From assembly GCA_002298785.1 (NCBI GenBank), contig DBMR01000095.1, positions 128,325 to 192,324 on the forward strand: 64,000 nucleotides of DNA, written 5' to 3'. Made by a program: the position numbers and the translations under genes. The first letter of the stretch is position 1, and each line of letters starts with the position of its first letter. The notes beneath the pieces were generated by a model. The model worked only from the letters and a program-made list of their open reading frames with translations, searched no databases and was not told the origin of the DNA. This DNA is from Verrucomicrobia subdivision 3 bacterium UBA693. Lineage in GTDB: Bacteria; Verrucomicrobiota; Verrucomicrobiia; Limisphaerales; UBA8199. Of the stretch, positions 1-8,353 are shown piece after piece.

Positions 1-506
1 CCGCTGATCATCGCTAATTGGACGCTAATGAAGCCCCGGAGCGCGGACGTCCGCGTCCGCTTAAATCGTTCGGATGGCGGCCACGGTTAACCCTCGCGGG
101 GGCGTGGCGGTGAATTTATGGGTGCGTTCGCCTCGCGTTCGTACCTGCAAAAGCGAGCGAGGAAGCTCGCGGTCCGACCGAGAACTGAGTTTGGACATGA
201 TGAGCAGGATTTGCAGGATGGGACTGAGGCGGTCGCGGCCGGCAAAGCGTGTATTTCACCTGGAACCAGCATCGCCCTCTTCTCGTCCAACCACTTGGGT
301 TTTGTTTTACGATCCGGCTATGAGCGCGCCGCTCGTGGCGAAACCGGATGGAACTGGGCTGCATGTTGATGAAAACCCTTACTCCCTGTGGGACCCGGGT
401 CGAAAGACAATTCTGCGGTTGCCAAGCCGAATTCGAAATGCCGGGAGTTTTGTCGCCGGTAAAGGATGTGTTGGCGTTTGGCGGGAGGAATTTTTAGAGT
501 GGGCGT
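1..506. other. Region without a convincing gene; contains a 12-bp palindrome
   Basis: No open frame here has a good ribosome site or recognisable protein content. A perfect 12-bp palindrome (GCGGACGTCCGC) lies at 43-54 in a sequence of the sort found as dispersed REP-like elements in Verrucomicrobiota, but I see no second copy in the window. A 44-codon frame at 364-498 ends just before the next gene; it contains a Cys-Gly-Cys but resembles nothing I know, so it is not called. Confidence 0.4.
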
Positions 507-1535
507 GTGATAACCTCCCGCGAACGCGTGCTTACGGCCCTGGAGCGTAAACCAACCGACCGCGTGCCTCGGGATTTTTGGGCCGAGCCGCCGGCACTTA
601 ACCGCCTGTTCCAACATCTCGGGCACCGGGATGCGGACCGGTTACTGGATGATTTGGGAATTGATATCGCTCATCTCGAAACCCCGCCCTTAGCGGATCG
701 CCCGGTGCGCCAGGGGATCTACCAAAATTTCTGGGGAGAGCGATATATCTATCAAACCACCGACTGGGGCCCGATGCGCGAAGATGTCGCCGGCGCTTTA
801 GCCGGCGCAAAGTGCATTTCCGACCTCGAGGCCTTTGAGTGGCCGAGCCCGGATTGCATCGATCGATCCAGCTTGCTTCGTCAATGCGAACGTCACGCGG
901 ACCGGGCTTTACTCTATGGTTTTGCGGATGTTTGGCAACGACCGGCGCTGGTGCGCGGGTGGGAAGACATGTTCCTGGACATGGTGGAGCGGCCGGATTG
1001 GGTGCATTTTCTGGGGCGCAAATTCACCGACTTTTACCTTGAAGATTACACGCGGGCGGCGGAAGTCACGAATGGCCGGATTGATCTTTTTTTGCTCATC
1101 AGCGACCTCGGCAGCCAGCGAGGTCCGCTGCTCTCGCTCCAGATGTTCGAGCGCTTCGTGGCCCCCTATCTCAAGGAAATGATTGATTGCATACACAGCT
1201 TGCGAGGACGGGTGCTGTATCATAGTTGCGGCGCGATCAACACCTTCATTCCGCGCCTGATCGAGCTGGGAGTTGATGTGCTCGACCCTATTCAGCCTAC
1301 AGGACCCGAGATGCGGCCTTCGGCCCTCAAAGCGGCGTATGGCCGGCGGATCTGTTTTCACGGGGGCATCGACATGCAGCACCTGCTGCCACACGGCACG
1401 CCAGCAGACGTGACGGCTGAGGCCCGCAACTATTGCGAAATACTCGGGGCTGGAGGCGGATACATTCTGGGGCCGGCGCATTTATTCCAGCCTGATGTAC
1501 CGCCGGAAAATATCCTGGCGGTCTATGCCACGTGA
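507..1535 (+). CDS. Uroporphyrinogen decarboxylase/corrinoid methyltransferase-superfamily protein
   Basis: A 342-residue cytoplasmic TIM-barrel protein of the URO-D superfamily. The N-terminus carries the family opening RERVLTALERKPTDRVPRDF (residues 5-24). A HSCG motif near residue 239 matches the HxC zinc-binding pair of MtaA/MtbA-type methylcobamide methyltransferases. A HGGID motif follows near 285, and the C-terminus reads GPAHLFQPDVPPEN, with His where classical MtaA proteins have the last zinc Cys. This pattern belongs to a large subgroup linked to methyl transfer or sugar catabolism rather than haem synthesis, so true HemE activity is unlikely. The GTG start at 507 is chosen because the family N-terminus begins there; a GGGAGG lies about 20 nt upstream. 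The C-terminus is slightly short for the family. The gene converges on the next one. Confidence 0.85.
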   Translation: MITSRERVLTALERKPTDRVPRDFWAEPPALNRLFQHLGHRDADRLLDDLGIDIAHLETPPLADRPVRQGIYQNFWGERYIYQTTDWGPMREDVAGALAGAKCISDLEAFEWPSPDCIDRSSLLRQCERHADRALLYGFADVWQRPALVRGWEDMFLDMVERPDWVHFLGRKFTDFYLEDYTRAAEVTNGRIDLFLLISDLGSQRGPLLSLQMFERFVAPYLKEMIDCIHSLRGRVLYHSCGAINTFIPRLIELGVDVLDPIQPTGPEMRPSALKAAYGRRICFHGGIDMQHLLPHGTPADVTAEARNYCEILGAGGGYILGPAHLFQPDVPPENILAVYAT

Positions 1536-1539
1536 TCGA

Positions 1540-1559
1540 CGTGGCGGCGGCGCGCCACG
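1540..1559. terminator. Hairpin between convergent genes
   Basis: CGTGGCG (1540-1546) pairs with CGCCACG (1553-1559) across a 6-nt loop, five bases after one stop codon and 22 bases before the stop of the opposing gene. It is placed to act as a bidirectional terminator, but there is no clear T tract. Confidence 0.4.
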
Positions 1560-1581
1560 GGGGTTGGAATGGCGGGCTGGC

Positions 1582-4500
1582 TTAACGATGGGTGGAACTG
1601 GCTATGGCTTCGACGCAGCCCAGCATTTCGTTTCGGAAGGCATTGATGCTGCCATCGTTGTTGCTGGCGTCGATAGCAGTTCGGCCCAGGCCTTGGGTCA
1701 TCTCCGCGTAGCTTTGATCGGTCAGGGCCGGGAGACTGACTTCCAGCAGGTGCCGGATGCGGTCGCGAGTGGCCGCGCTCAGGGCTGTGCCGGTGGCGGC
1801 GTCGAGTTGTTTGCGTAGTGCTGCCAGAATCCGGTAATCTTCGATGCCCTCGCGCACGGCTTCCCAACGCCGACTGGTCACGGGTTTGGTGCGCCCGGGA
1901 TAAACCAATTGATATTCCATATCCACGCGTCCCCACGGATCGCCACCCGAGTTGTAACACCAGAAACCGATACCGGTGGCTCCATGCCGGAAAGCGAATG
2001 GGGCGGCGGCCCGGTAATCCCCGATCAAATTCATGTTCTTCAAGTTTGGACCCACTGGGCGGCTGTAACCATAGGAGCAGTTGTAAGACCACAGCATTTT
2101 TGCGTGCTTTCGAACGACAGCCATCAGCGGAGTCTCCTCTGCCAGCATGTAAATGCCCGGGGTCCAAATATCCATGCACGGTGCCATGGCTTGGAACATG
2201 GGCAATTCTCCACCACCATCCATGTAAAGGAGGATGCCGGGATTGGCTTTGCGGACCTGCGAGCCAAAAGCGACCACCTGGTTGACGGCGCTCCAGCCGA
2301 CGCCTCCGGGCTCATCGTATGGGTAGAGTGCAAAATGGTTGGTGTCGAAACCCGCGCGAGCCAGGTGGTCCACGAGCCCGGCAAGGAACATTTTCAGGTC
2401 CTCAAGATAGCTGGTGGAGGGAACGTCGGGGCGTAAAGCGGGAAACCCCTGAAGCAACAGGATCACGTCCTTCCCACGCAACCGCTCCAGGTCCGGGTCC
2501 AGTTTGGAAAAGTCGGAATTCGTCAGGCGTCCCTGCGAATCGTAGCGTGCCACCGCGAGGGGGACGGGGAAAACGTTGTTGCCGTGCGCCAGCAAGTCTG
2601 GGAGTGGAGCAGCCTCGGGAGCAGCCCAGGTGCAAAGTCGAAAATCGCCCGCCTCCGCCATGGTGAACGACGGCACGTGCAGGGCGAGTTCGATTTTGGT
2701 TTCCGGCGGTGGCACACTGTGTGGATGGGCGGGAGCGTCCAGGACCCCAGCGCCGTTAAGCGCCTGCAACCGGACGCGGACCTGGTGGTCACCGGGCTTT
2801 GATGCCGCCAAATCCACGTCCAGCCATGCCTGTCGGCTGGCGAGGGATGGGATGGTCAACGTACTGGTTTCGTCCAATTCCGGAAGAGCGTCCCAGGAAA
2901 TCTCGCCGAGGGAGGTCGGCACGCCGACCGGGCGGAGAGGGGTCACGACGATCCCATTTGTCTGGGGATCAATTTGCAGGCGGACGAGCAATTCGTGGTC
3001 GGTGAGGTTGAACAAGCTCAAAGCGACCGGTTCATGTTCTCCGGGCACGGCGGTGCGTGTGATCACCAGGGGATTAACCGCGTTGGTGGGCAGTTGTTCA
3101 TCCACGGCGCGGTTTTCCCACAATGTTCCTTCAAAGGCGAGGAGGCTGGTTTGCGGCCCGAGGCTGGTTGCGCTTTGGATTACCGCTGAAACCGCCAGCA
3201 GACGTTGGGCGCGTCTAACCAGGGCGGCGGTTCGTTTCATCGTGGTTTGCCGGGCATCGCTCTCATTGCCCGGCAGTGCACTTTGTAACGGTGCGATCGA
3301 GCGGTCTTCTAGTTCCAGCCCTACGGCCTCCCGTCGCAAAGCCGCTGCTGAAAGCGGCAGGTGCGGCTCGACGGCCCTGGCGGCGGAATGCAAGGTGGTG
3401 AGAGTTCGGGCAACCAAGGCGCGATCGTTCATGAACGGTTCCAGGAAGAACTCTTTTTCACCGGAGGATTGGAGGCGGCGGTCGGCATCTTCCAGCGTCC
3501 AACTGAAACGGTAAATACCGGCACTGGGCACTTCGATGGGCATGGACAACTCGCCGTGGCTACCCAGGATGGGAGTGGTCGCCAGTTGACGGCCGCCGTC
3601 CGGGCGAATGCACACGGCCGTGGCCGTCAGGGGGCGAGTGCCCGGTTGAGGATTCTGGATCTTGAAATGGAGATCCTGGCCCGTCAGCACTTCGGCTGCG
3701 GCCAGGTTGGCCGGGGTCATCTGGGCTTTCTGGAGTTGCCGCAGTCCGAACCAAGAGCCGCTGTTGCGGCAGTCGCCGCGATACGATGTCCACTGAGCGA
3801 TGGCGTTGGTGCTTGCGGTGGTCGCGAAACAATACGCGAGGCCCGACTCACCTCCGGTGATCACCATTTCGAGCCCCGGAGAATCCGGAGACACATCGCC
3901 AAACGTCGGCGTGGCGTTGATCGTCCGATGTTTGAATTTGAATCGGTGAATAAACTCGCCTTTTTGATTCAATACCTGGAGCAAGCCGTCTTGCGTGCAA
4001 AACGCGTATTCAGGCTTGCCGTCGCCATCCAGATCAATCATTGCGCCCGGAGCCAGGGTGCGACCCTGCATGTCGATCTCCCACAGTTGACGGCCGCTTT
4101 CGTCAAAGCGATAAACCACGCCCAACTGCGTGATCAGGCAAATATCCGCGTGTCCGTCCAGGTCGAGGTCTCCGATGGAGATGGTTGAAGCGGCAGCGCC
4201 GCGAGTTGAGTGACGCCAGAGAATTTCACCGTTCTGGTTCAGGCAAACGAGTTGGCCGTCGCTGGAGGCCGCAGCGATGCGTCCGCGAGCGTTGGCGTCG
4301 GCAAAAATGACCGGAGCTGAGGTGGCCCAGGAGGGCGAAGATCCGCCGAGTCGTTTCTCCCACCACACCTGGCCATCGCTCTTGATCGCGGTTAGGAAAC
4401 CATAGCCGGTGGCCACAACGATCTCGGGCTTGCCGTCGCCATCGAGGTCGCCGACAGCGGGGCTTACTGGGATGCCCTTGACCTTTGCCTGCCACAACAC

Positions 4501-5079
4501 CTTTCCGGTGAGCGCTTCAAAAGCCCAGACGGTGCCGGTTTCGTCGGTTTGGATGACCTCAGCCTTGCCGTCTGCGTTCAGATCGCAAACCACGGACGCG
4601 GACCAACTCGACGGCCCCTTCAACTGGGAGTGCCAAACTTCCTTGCCGTTCCCGTCGAGGCAGACCAAAACTCCGCCGGTGTCGGCGGCATAGACCAGGG
4701 ACGGTTGGCCGGGCCGCGTCAGGACTGCCGGATAAGTCATGTACCGCGCTTTAGTTCGCCATCCCCAGAGCGGTTTTCCGTTTCCATCGCGAGCGAATAA
4801 TTCTTCACGGCCCGCAATCAGCACCTCTGCTCGTCCGTCGCCGTGAAGATCGGCAACGGTTGCCGCAGACTCGAGCAGGGACGCCAGGTCGGTTTGCCAG
4901 AGCAGGGGGAAGTTCAGCTCCGCCGCGCACACGGCAGTCAAGGTGGTTATCATTCCTGCCATGGCGGCAACGAAGACTCGGTTTGGCAGCAACGACTTCG
5001 TGCTTAAAATGGGAGGCCGCACGACAGTTGGTAGTTTGGATCGGAACCAGGGTGTTTTTACCAGTCCGGGCGTGCTCAT
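1582..5079 (-). CDS. Secreted FG-GAP/PQQ-like propeller protein with C-terminal DUF4091 domain
   Basis: A 1165-residue predicted exported protein. After a signal region at residues 30-53 (cleavage probably after AVCAA), residues 55-420 hold a beta-propeller with at least five calcium-binding FG-GAP-type loops (DLHGDGRAEV, DLNADGKAEV, DLDGDGKPEI, DLDLDGHADI, DLDGDGKPEY) mixed with PQQ-like GKxLW motifs. A central linker region leads to a C-terminal domain (about 850-1130) with the features of DUF4091, a GH123-related TIM barrel: YPYDEPGG, a WSYNCSYGYSRP stretch and WEAVREGIEDYRIL near the end. DUF4091 domains are thought to act on glycans, but the substrate is unknown. The first ATG gives a long pre-signal tail; a TTG at residue 30 or the ATG at residue 40 would give a more ordinary signal peptide. 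Confidence 0.85.
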   Translation of the reverse strand: MSTPGLVKTPWFRSKLPTVVRPPILSTKSLLPNRVFVAAMAGMITTLTAVCAAELNFPLLWQTDLASLLESAATVADLHGDGRAEVLIAGREELFARDGNGKPLWGWRTKARYMTYPAVLTRPGQPSLVYAADTGGVLVCLDGNGKEVWHSQLKGPSSWSASVVCDLNADGKAEVIQTDETGTVWAFEALTGKVLWQAKVKGIPVSPAVGDLDGDGKPEIVVATGYGFLTAIKSDGQVWWEKRLGGSSPSWATSAPVIFADANARGRIAAASSDGQLVCLNQNGEILWRHSTRGAAASTISIGDLDLDGHADICLITQLGVVYRFDESGRQLWEIDMQGRTLAPGAMIDLDGDGKPEYAFCTQDGLLQVLNQKGEFIHRFKFKHRTINATPTFGDVSPDSPGLEMVITGGESGLAYCFATTASTNAIAQWTSYRGDCRNSGSWFGLRQLQKAQMTPANLAAAEVLTGQDLHFKIQNPQPGTRPLTATAVCIRPDGGRQLATTPILGSHGELSMPIEVPSAGIYRFSWTLEDADRRLQSSGEKEFFLEPFMNDRALVARTLTTLHSAARAVEPHLPLSAAALRREAVGLELEDRSIAPLQSALPGNESDARQTTMKRTAALVRRAQRLLAVSAVIQSATSLGPQTSLLAFEGTLWENRAVDEQLPTNAVNPLVITRTAVPGEHEPVALSLFNLTDHELLVRLQIDPQTNGIVVTPLRPVGVPTSLGEISWDALPELDETSTLTIPSLASRQAWLDVDLAASKPGDHQVRVRLQALNGAGVLDAPAHPHSVPPPETKIELALHVPSFTMAEAGDFRLCTWAAPEAAPLPDLLAHGNNVFPVPLAVARYDSQGRLTNSDFSKLDPDLERLRGKDVILLLQGFPALRPDVPSTSYLEDLKMFLAGLVDHLARAGFDTNHFALYPYDEPGGVGWSAVNQVVAFGSQVRKANPGILLYMDGGGELPMFQAMAPCMDIWTPGIYMLAEETPLMAVVRKHAKMLWSYNCSYGYSRPVGPNLKNMNLIGDYRAAAPFAFRHGATGIGFWCYNSGGDPWGRVDMEYQLVYPGRTKPVTSRRWEAVREGIEDYRILAALRKQLDAATGTALSAATRDRIRHLLEVSLPALTDQSYAEMTQGLGRTAIDASNNDGSINAFRNEMLGCVEAIASSTHR

Positions 5080-5312
5080 GGTTGCGCTGTTCTGCTCAGA
5101 ATTTCGTTGGGTGACGGCAACAGCATAACTGTGAACCGAAACAGAATGCCATCATGAATTGGCGCCAGAAGGAACTCCTGACTTGGCGGGGGCGGACTGA
5201 TTTTGCTAACCTTACCACCGAGATGACCGACGCTTAAACTCGTCCCCGTCGAGCCATGACGGTGCGTCGCGTGTATTCTTCGGAATAGTCCCAGGCATAA
5301 AAGTCATAAAGC

Positions 5313-6530
5313 ATGAACGTAACTGAAACCGAGCTGGCGGCGCGGCGCGCGAATTGGGGATTTGTCCCGCCCCGGCTGGATTTGGTGATTACCTGGATGC
5401 TGATCTTGTTGGCCGGGGCGCTGTATTTCATGCCATCTGGGCACAGCGACGCGGGTGCCATGGCGCATCCCGGGTTTGCAGTGCCTGCCGCTGTGCCGAC
5501 GCCATCCGCGCCACCGGTGTTTAAGAACGATACCCTCAATCCCGACACGACGCTGGCTATGTCTCACGTCGCCTCGATTTGTGAGTTGCCCGACTCTAGT
5601 CTGGCGGCAGCTTGGTACTCAGGCTCGCGGGAAGGCGCTCGCGACGTGGCCATTTACTTCGCGACGAAAGGCCCGGGTGAGGCCTCATGGTCAGCGCCCC
5701 GGCCAATTGTTACCATGGAATCCGCGACCCGCGACGTGAATCGCCGACTCAAGAAAGTCGGCAATGCGGTGTTGTTCTCCGACGAGGCGGGAAAGCTTGG
5801 GCTGTTGTATGTGACGATTACCATGGGTGGGTGGTCCGCGAGCTCGCTGCAGTACTCGTGGTCGGAGGACCAGGGGCGTTCCTGGAGGCCGGGCCGGCAC
5901 CTGACCCTCAGTCCGTTTTTTAATCTCAGTGAGCTAGTCCGGAATCGACCCGTGCCGCTTGCTGACGGGAGCTGGGCCGTGCCGATCTATCATGAGCTGG
6001 TGGGAAAATTTTCCGAAGTGCTCTGGATCCCTCGACTGGGAACAGGCGGAGAGCCATTCAAGACACGCATCAACGGCGGTCGCTCGGGGTTTCAGCCATC
6101 CCTCGTGCCATTGAGCACCAATGCGGCCATCACGCTGATGCGGGACCCCAGCCCGCAAAAGCGAATTTCGTTAGCCCGGTCCGAGGACGCTGGGAGGTCC
6201 TGGTCGACGTTGGAACTCCTGAATTTGCCGAATCCGGACTCGGGGCTTACGGCGTTGCGGTTGAGGGATGGTCGGTGTCTTTTGATTTTTAATGACTCCC
6301 TGAAGGAGCGTGACAACTTGCGTTTGGCCGTTTCGTCAGATGAAGGGCGAACCTGGACGCGCATCGCTACTTTGGACCAGGAACCTGGGGCGGGAGTCAG
6401 TTATCCCTATGCGATTCAAACCAAGGACGGTCAAATCCACGTGGTCTACACCTGGAAACGGATGAGGATTAAGCACCTTGAATTCAACCCGGCGTGGGTC
6501 ACGGCCTGCCAGGCAAAATCCTCAAAATGA
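5313..6530 (+). CDS. Sialidase-like BNR-repeat protein, membrane anchored
   Basis: A 405-residue protein with one N-terminal membrane segment (about residues 22-40) and an extracytoplasmic six-bladed sialidase-type propeller. Three Asp boxes are visible: SEDQGRSW (184-191), SEDAGRSW (290-297) and SSDEGRTW (341-348). The N-terminal blade motif AAWYSGSREGARDVAIY is typical of the BNR_2/exo-alpha-sialidase family. The family includes true sialidases and many hydrolases of other sugars, so the substrate cannot be assigned. The stop codon overlaps the start of the following glycosyltransferase gene by 4 nt (ATGA), which implies translational coupling and a shared surface-glycan role. A divergent promoter region of 233 bp separates it from the DUF4091 gene. 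Confidence 0.82.
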   Translation: MNVTETELAARRANWGFVPPRLDLVITWMLILLAGALYFMPSGHSDAGAMAHPGFAVPAAVPTPSAPPVFKNDTLNPDTTLAMSHVASICELPDSSLAAAWYSGSREGARDVAIYFATKGPGEASWSAPRPIVTMESATRDVNRRLKKVGNAVLFSDEAGKLGLLYVTITMGGWSASSLQYSWSEDQGRSWRPGRHLTLSPFFNLSELVRNRPVPLADGSWAVPIYHELVGKFSEVLWIPRLGTGGEPFKTRINGGRSGFQPSLVPLSTNAAITLMRDPSPQKRISLARSEDAGRSWSTLELLNLPNPDSGLTALRLRDGRCLLIFNDSLKERDNLRLAVSSDEGRTWTRIATLDQEPGAGVSYPYAIQTKDGQIHVVYTWKRMRIKHLEFNPAWVTACQAKSSK

Positions 6531-8338
6531 ATTACACCACTGTCATCGGCCTGTTACCCGCGCTCTACGCCTGGCTGCTCCTGGTCTGGCTGCTGCAGTT
6601 TTTGGTGGGCCGCTGTGGGATCGCTGCCCGCGGCTGGGCGAGATTGCTCGGGTGCGGCCTGGTTGCGCTCGTGGTTTTGCTGATCCCGATTGACCGACTC
6701 GCGCTCGCGCGTTGGATGCCCGCCCTGGCGGCCAACTTCAGCGTTCCTTTCGCCGGCATGCTGGCCATTGCGATTTGGGAAGGCACCACTTCCCGGAGGT
6801 TTTTTTCGCAACAGGATTGGATGGTGGCCTGGCTATTCGGCCTGTTTTCCGGATTGGTGCTGTATCCCTTCGCGTTGGGAGTTGGCCCGTCGGATCCTTA
6901 CGCCAGCGGCTGGCGCTTTAGCGCGCTGTTCGTGGCGGTGGGGATCCTTTGCATCCTGCTGATCGCGATGCGGAACCGGTTTGGCTTACTGCTGCTGTTG
7001 TCGATTGCCGCGCAGCGATTGCGGTTGTTCGAATCGACCAATTACTGGGATTACATCGTGGATCCGTTTTATTTCCTGGTGTCGCTTCCTGCCCTCGCGG
7101 GGGTGATGGTGCCGCGAAAGATGACGGTCGAGTTCCAGCGCAAGGTGGACTCTTTGGTGGGCCCGGTGATTTGTGGCGCTCTTTCATTTCTGGATCGGCT
7201 CCGGAGTACGCCGGCTCCCGCCCCGCCCGTGCGGAAAATTCTGGTGATATTGCTTTCTGAAATGGGCAGCCTGGTGCTGGCGCACGCGATGTTCACCCGT
7301 CTGAAGGAGCGCTACCCGGGGGCTTCCGTGCACGCGCTGGTCTTCACGCGGCACCGCGAGATTCTCGATCTGATGGGGGTGATTCCCAAAGAGAATGTGT
7401 TGACTCTGGATGATCGCTCATTAAGTGGGTTTGCGGTGGGCGGCTTGAGGCTGTTTTTCGCGATGCGGAGGCTCCAATTCGATGCGGTCATCGATTGCGA
7501 GTTGTTCGCGCGCATCAGCAGCATCCTGTCATTTCTTACCGGTGCGCCAATCCGGGTTGGATTCCATCGGCACACACAGGAGGGGCTTTATCGAGGTTCC
7601 TATATTAATCGCCCGGTGATGTACAATCCTTACCGGCATTTATCGCAGCAGTTTCTCACCCTCGCGGGCGCGATCGAGTCTACCTCCGTTCCGGTCTCCA
7701 AGGACGCGATTTCGGACATTCCCGGGCCGCCACCCTTGCTGGTCTTTCCGCCTGAGGAACTATCGCAGAGTGCTCGTCAGCTTTATGCGGATTTTCCGGC
7801 GGTAGAAGGCAAGGTCCTGGTGCTGATTTATCCCAGCGGTGGCGCGCTGCCGATCCGGGCCTGGCCGATGGAGAACTATTTCGAGCTATGTCGGTCATTG
7901 CTGGGCGAGGGCTACGCGGTCGGCATCATTGGCATGCCCGCGGATAAAGCCCTGGGGCAGGCAATCGTGGCACATTGCCAGGACCCGCGTTGCATCGACC
8001 TGACAGGCTACACGCGGTCCATTCGGCATTTGCTCTCGTTGTTCCATATAACCGGGTTGGTCATTACCTCGGACGGCGGTCCCGGCCAGTTCGCGGCGCT
8101 GACCCCGGTGCCGGCTATCGTCATGTTTGGCCCGGAGACACCTGTATTGTACCAGCCACTGGCCCGATCGATTTACTGCTTCCATTTGTCGCTGCCGTGC
8201 TCGCCGTGTCTCACAGCCTACAATCATCGGACGTCGCCATGTGATGGCGACAATCGCTGCCTGAAGCAAATCACTCCCCAGCAAGTGTTGACCAAAGCGC
8301 ACGAACTCCTGGCTGCGGCGAAGCGCGCGTCGTCCTGA
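6527..8338 (+). CDS. GT9 (heptosyltransferase-like) glycosyltransferase fused to a polytopic membrane domain
   Basis: A 603-residue protein. The start is the ATG in the ATGA overlap with the upstream stop; an in-frame GTG 33 nt earlier is less likely. Residues 1-220 contain about six or seven hydrophobic segments. Residues 230-600 form a GT-B fold of family GT9: RKILVILLSEMGSLVLAH at its start, where Rossmann loop 1 lies, and ITSDGGPGQFAA followed by VMFGPETP near the C-terminus, matching the family's donor-binding motif. GT9 enzymes add heptose or related sugars to lipid-linked or LPS core acceptors. The membrane fusion is unusual, because GT9 proteins are normally soluble and about 350 residues long. 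It is likely part of a surface polysaccharide or glycolipid pathway with the two flanking genes. Confidence 0.85.
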   Translation: MNYTTVIGLLPALYAWLLLVWLLQFLVGRCGIAARGWARLLGCGLVALVVLLIPIDRLALARWMPALAANFSVPFAGMLAIAIWEGTTSRRFFSQQDWMVAWLFGLFSGLVLYPFALGVGPSDPYASGWRFSALFVAVGILCILLIAMRNRFGLLLLLSIAAQRLRLFESTNYWDYIVDPFYFLVSLPALAGVMVPRKMTVEFQRKVDSLVGPVICGALSFLDRLRSTPAPAPPVRKILVILLSEMGSLVLAHAMFTRLKERYPGASVHALVFTRHREILDLMGVIPKENVLTLDDRSLSGFAVGGLRLFFAMRRLQFDAVIDCELFARISSILSFLTGAPIRVGFHRHTQEGLYRGSYINRPVMYNPYRHLSQQFLTLAGAIESTSVPVSKDAISDIPGPPPLLVFPPEELSQSARQLYADFPAVEGKVLVLIYPSGGALPIRAWPMENYFELCRSLLGEGYAVGIIGMPADKALGQAIVAHCQDPRCIDLTGYTRSIRHLLSLFHITGLVITSDGGPGQFAALTPVPAIVMFGPETPVLYQPLARSIYCFHLSLPCSPCLTAYNHRTSPCDGDNRCLKQITPQQVLTKAHELLAAAKRASS

Positions 8339-8353
8339 ACCGGCACCTCTGCC

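Noticed and set aside
74..550. A 158-codon frame overlapping the URO-D gene start
   Set aside because: It is Arg/Pro-rich with no ribosome site, and overlaps the well-supported gene start at 507.
3361..4188. A 275-codon plus-strand frame
   Set aside because: It runs opposite the FG-GAP repeats of the DUF4091 gene; its composition is a mirror of that repeat.
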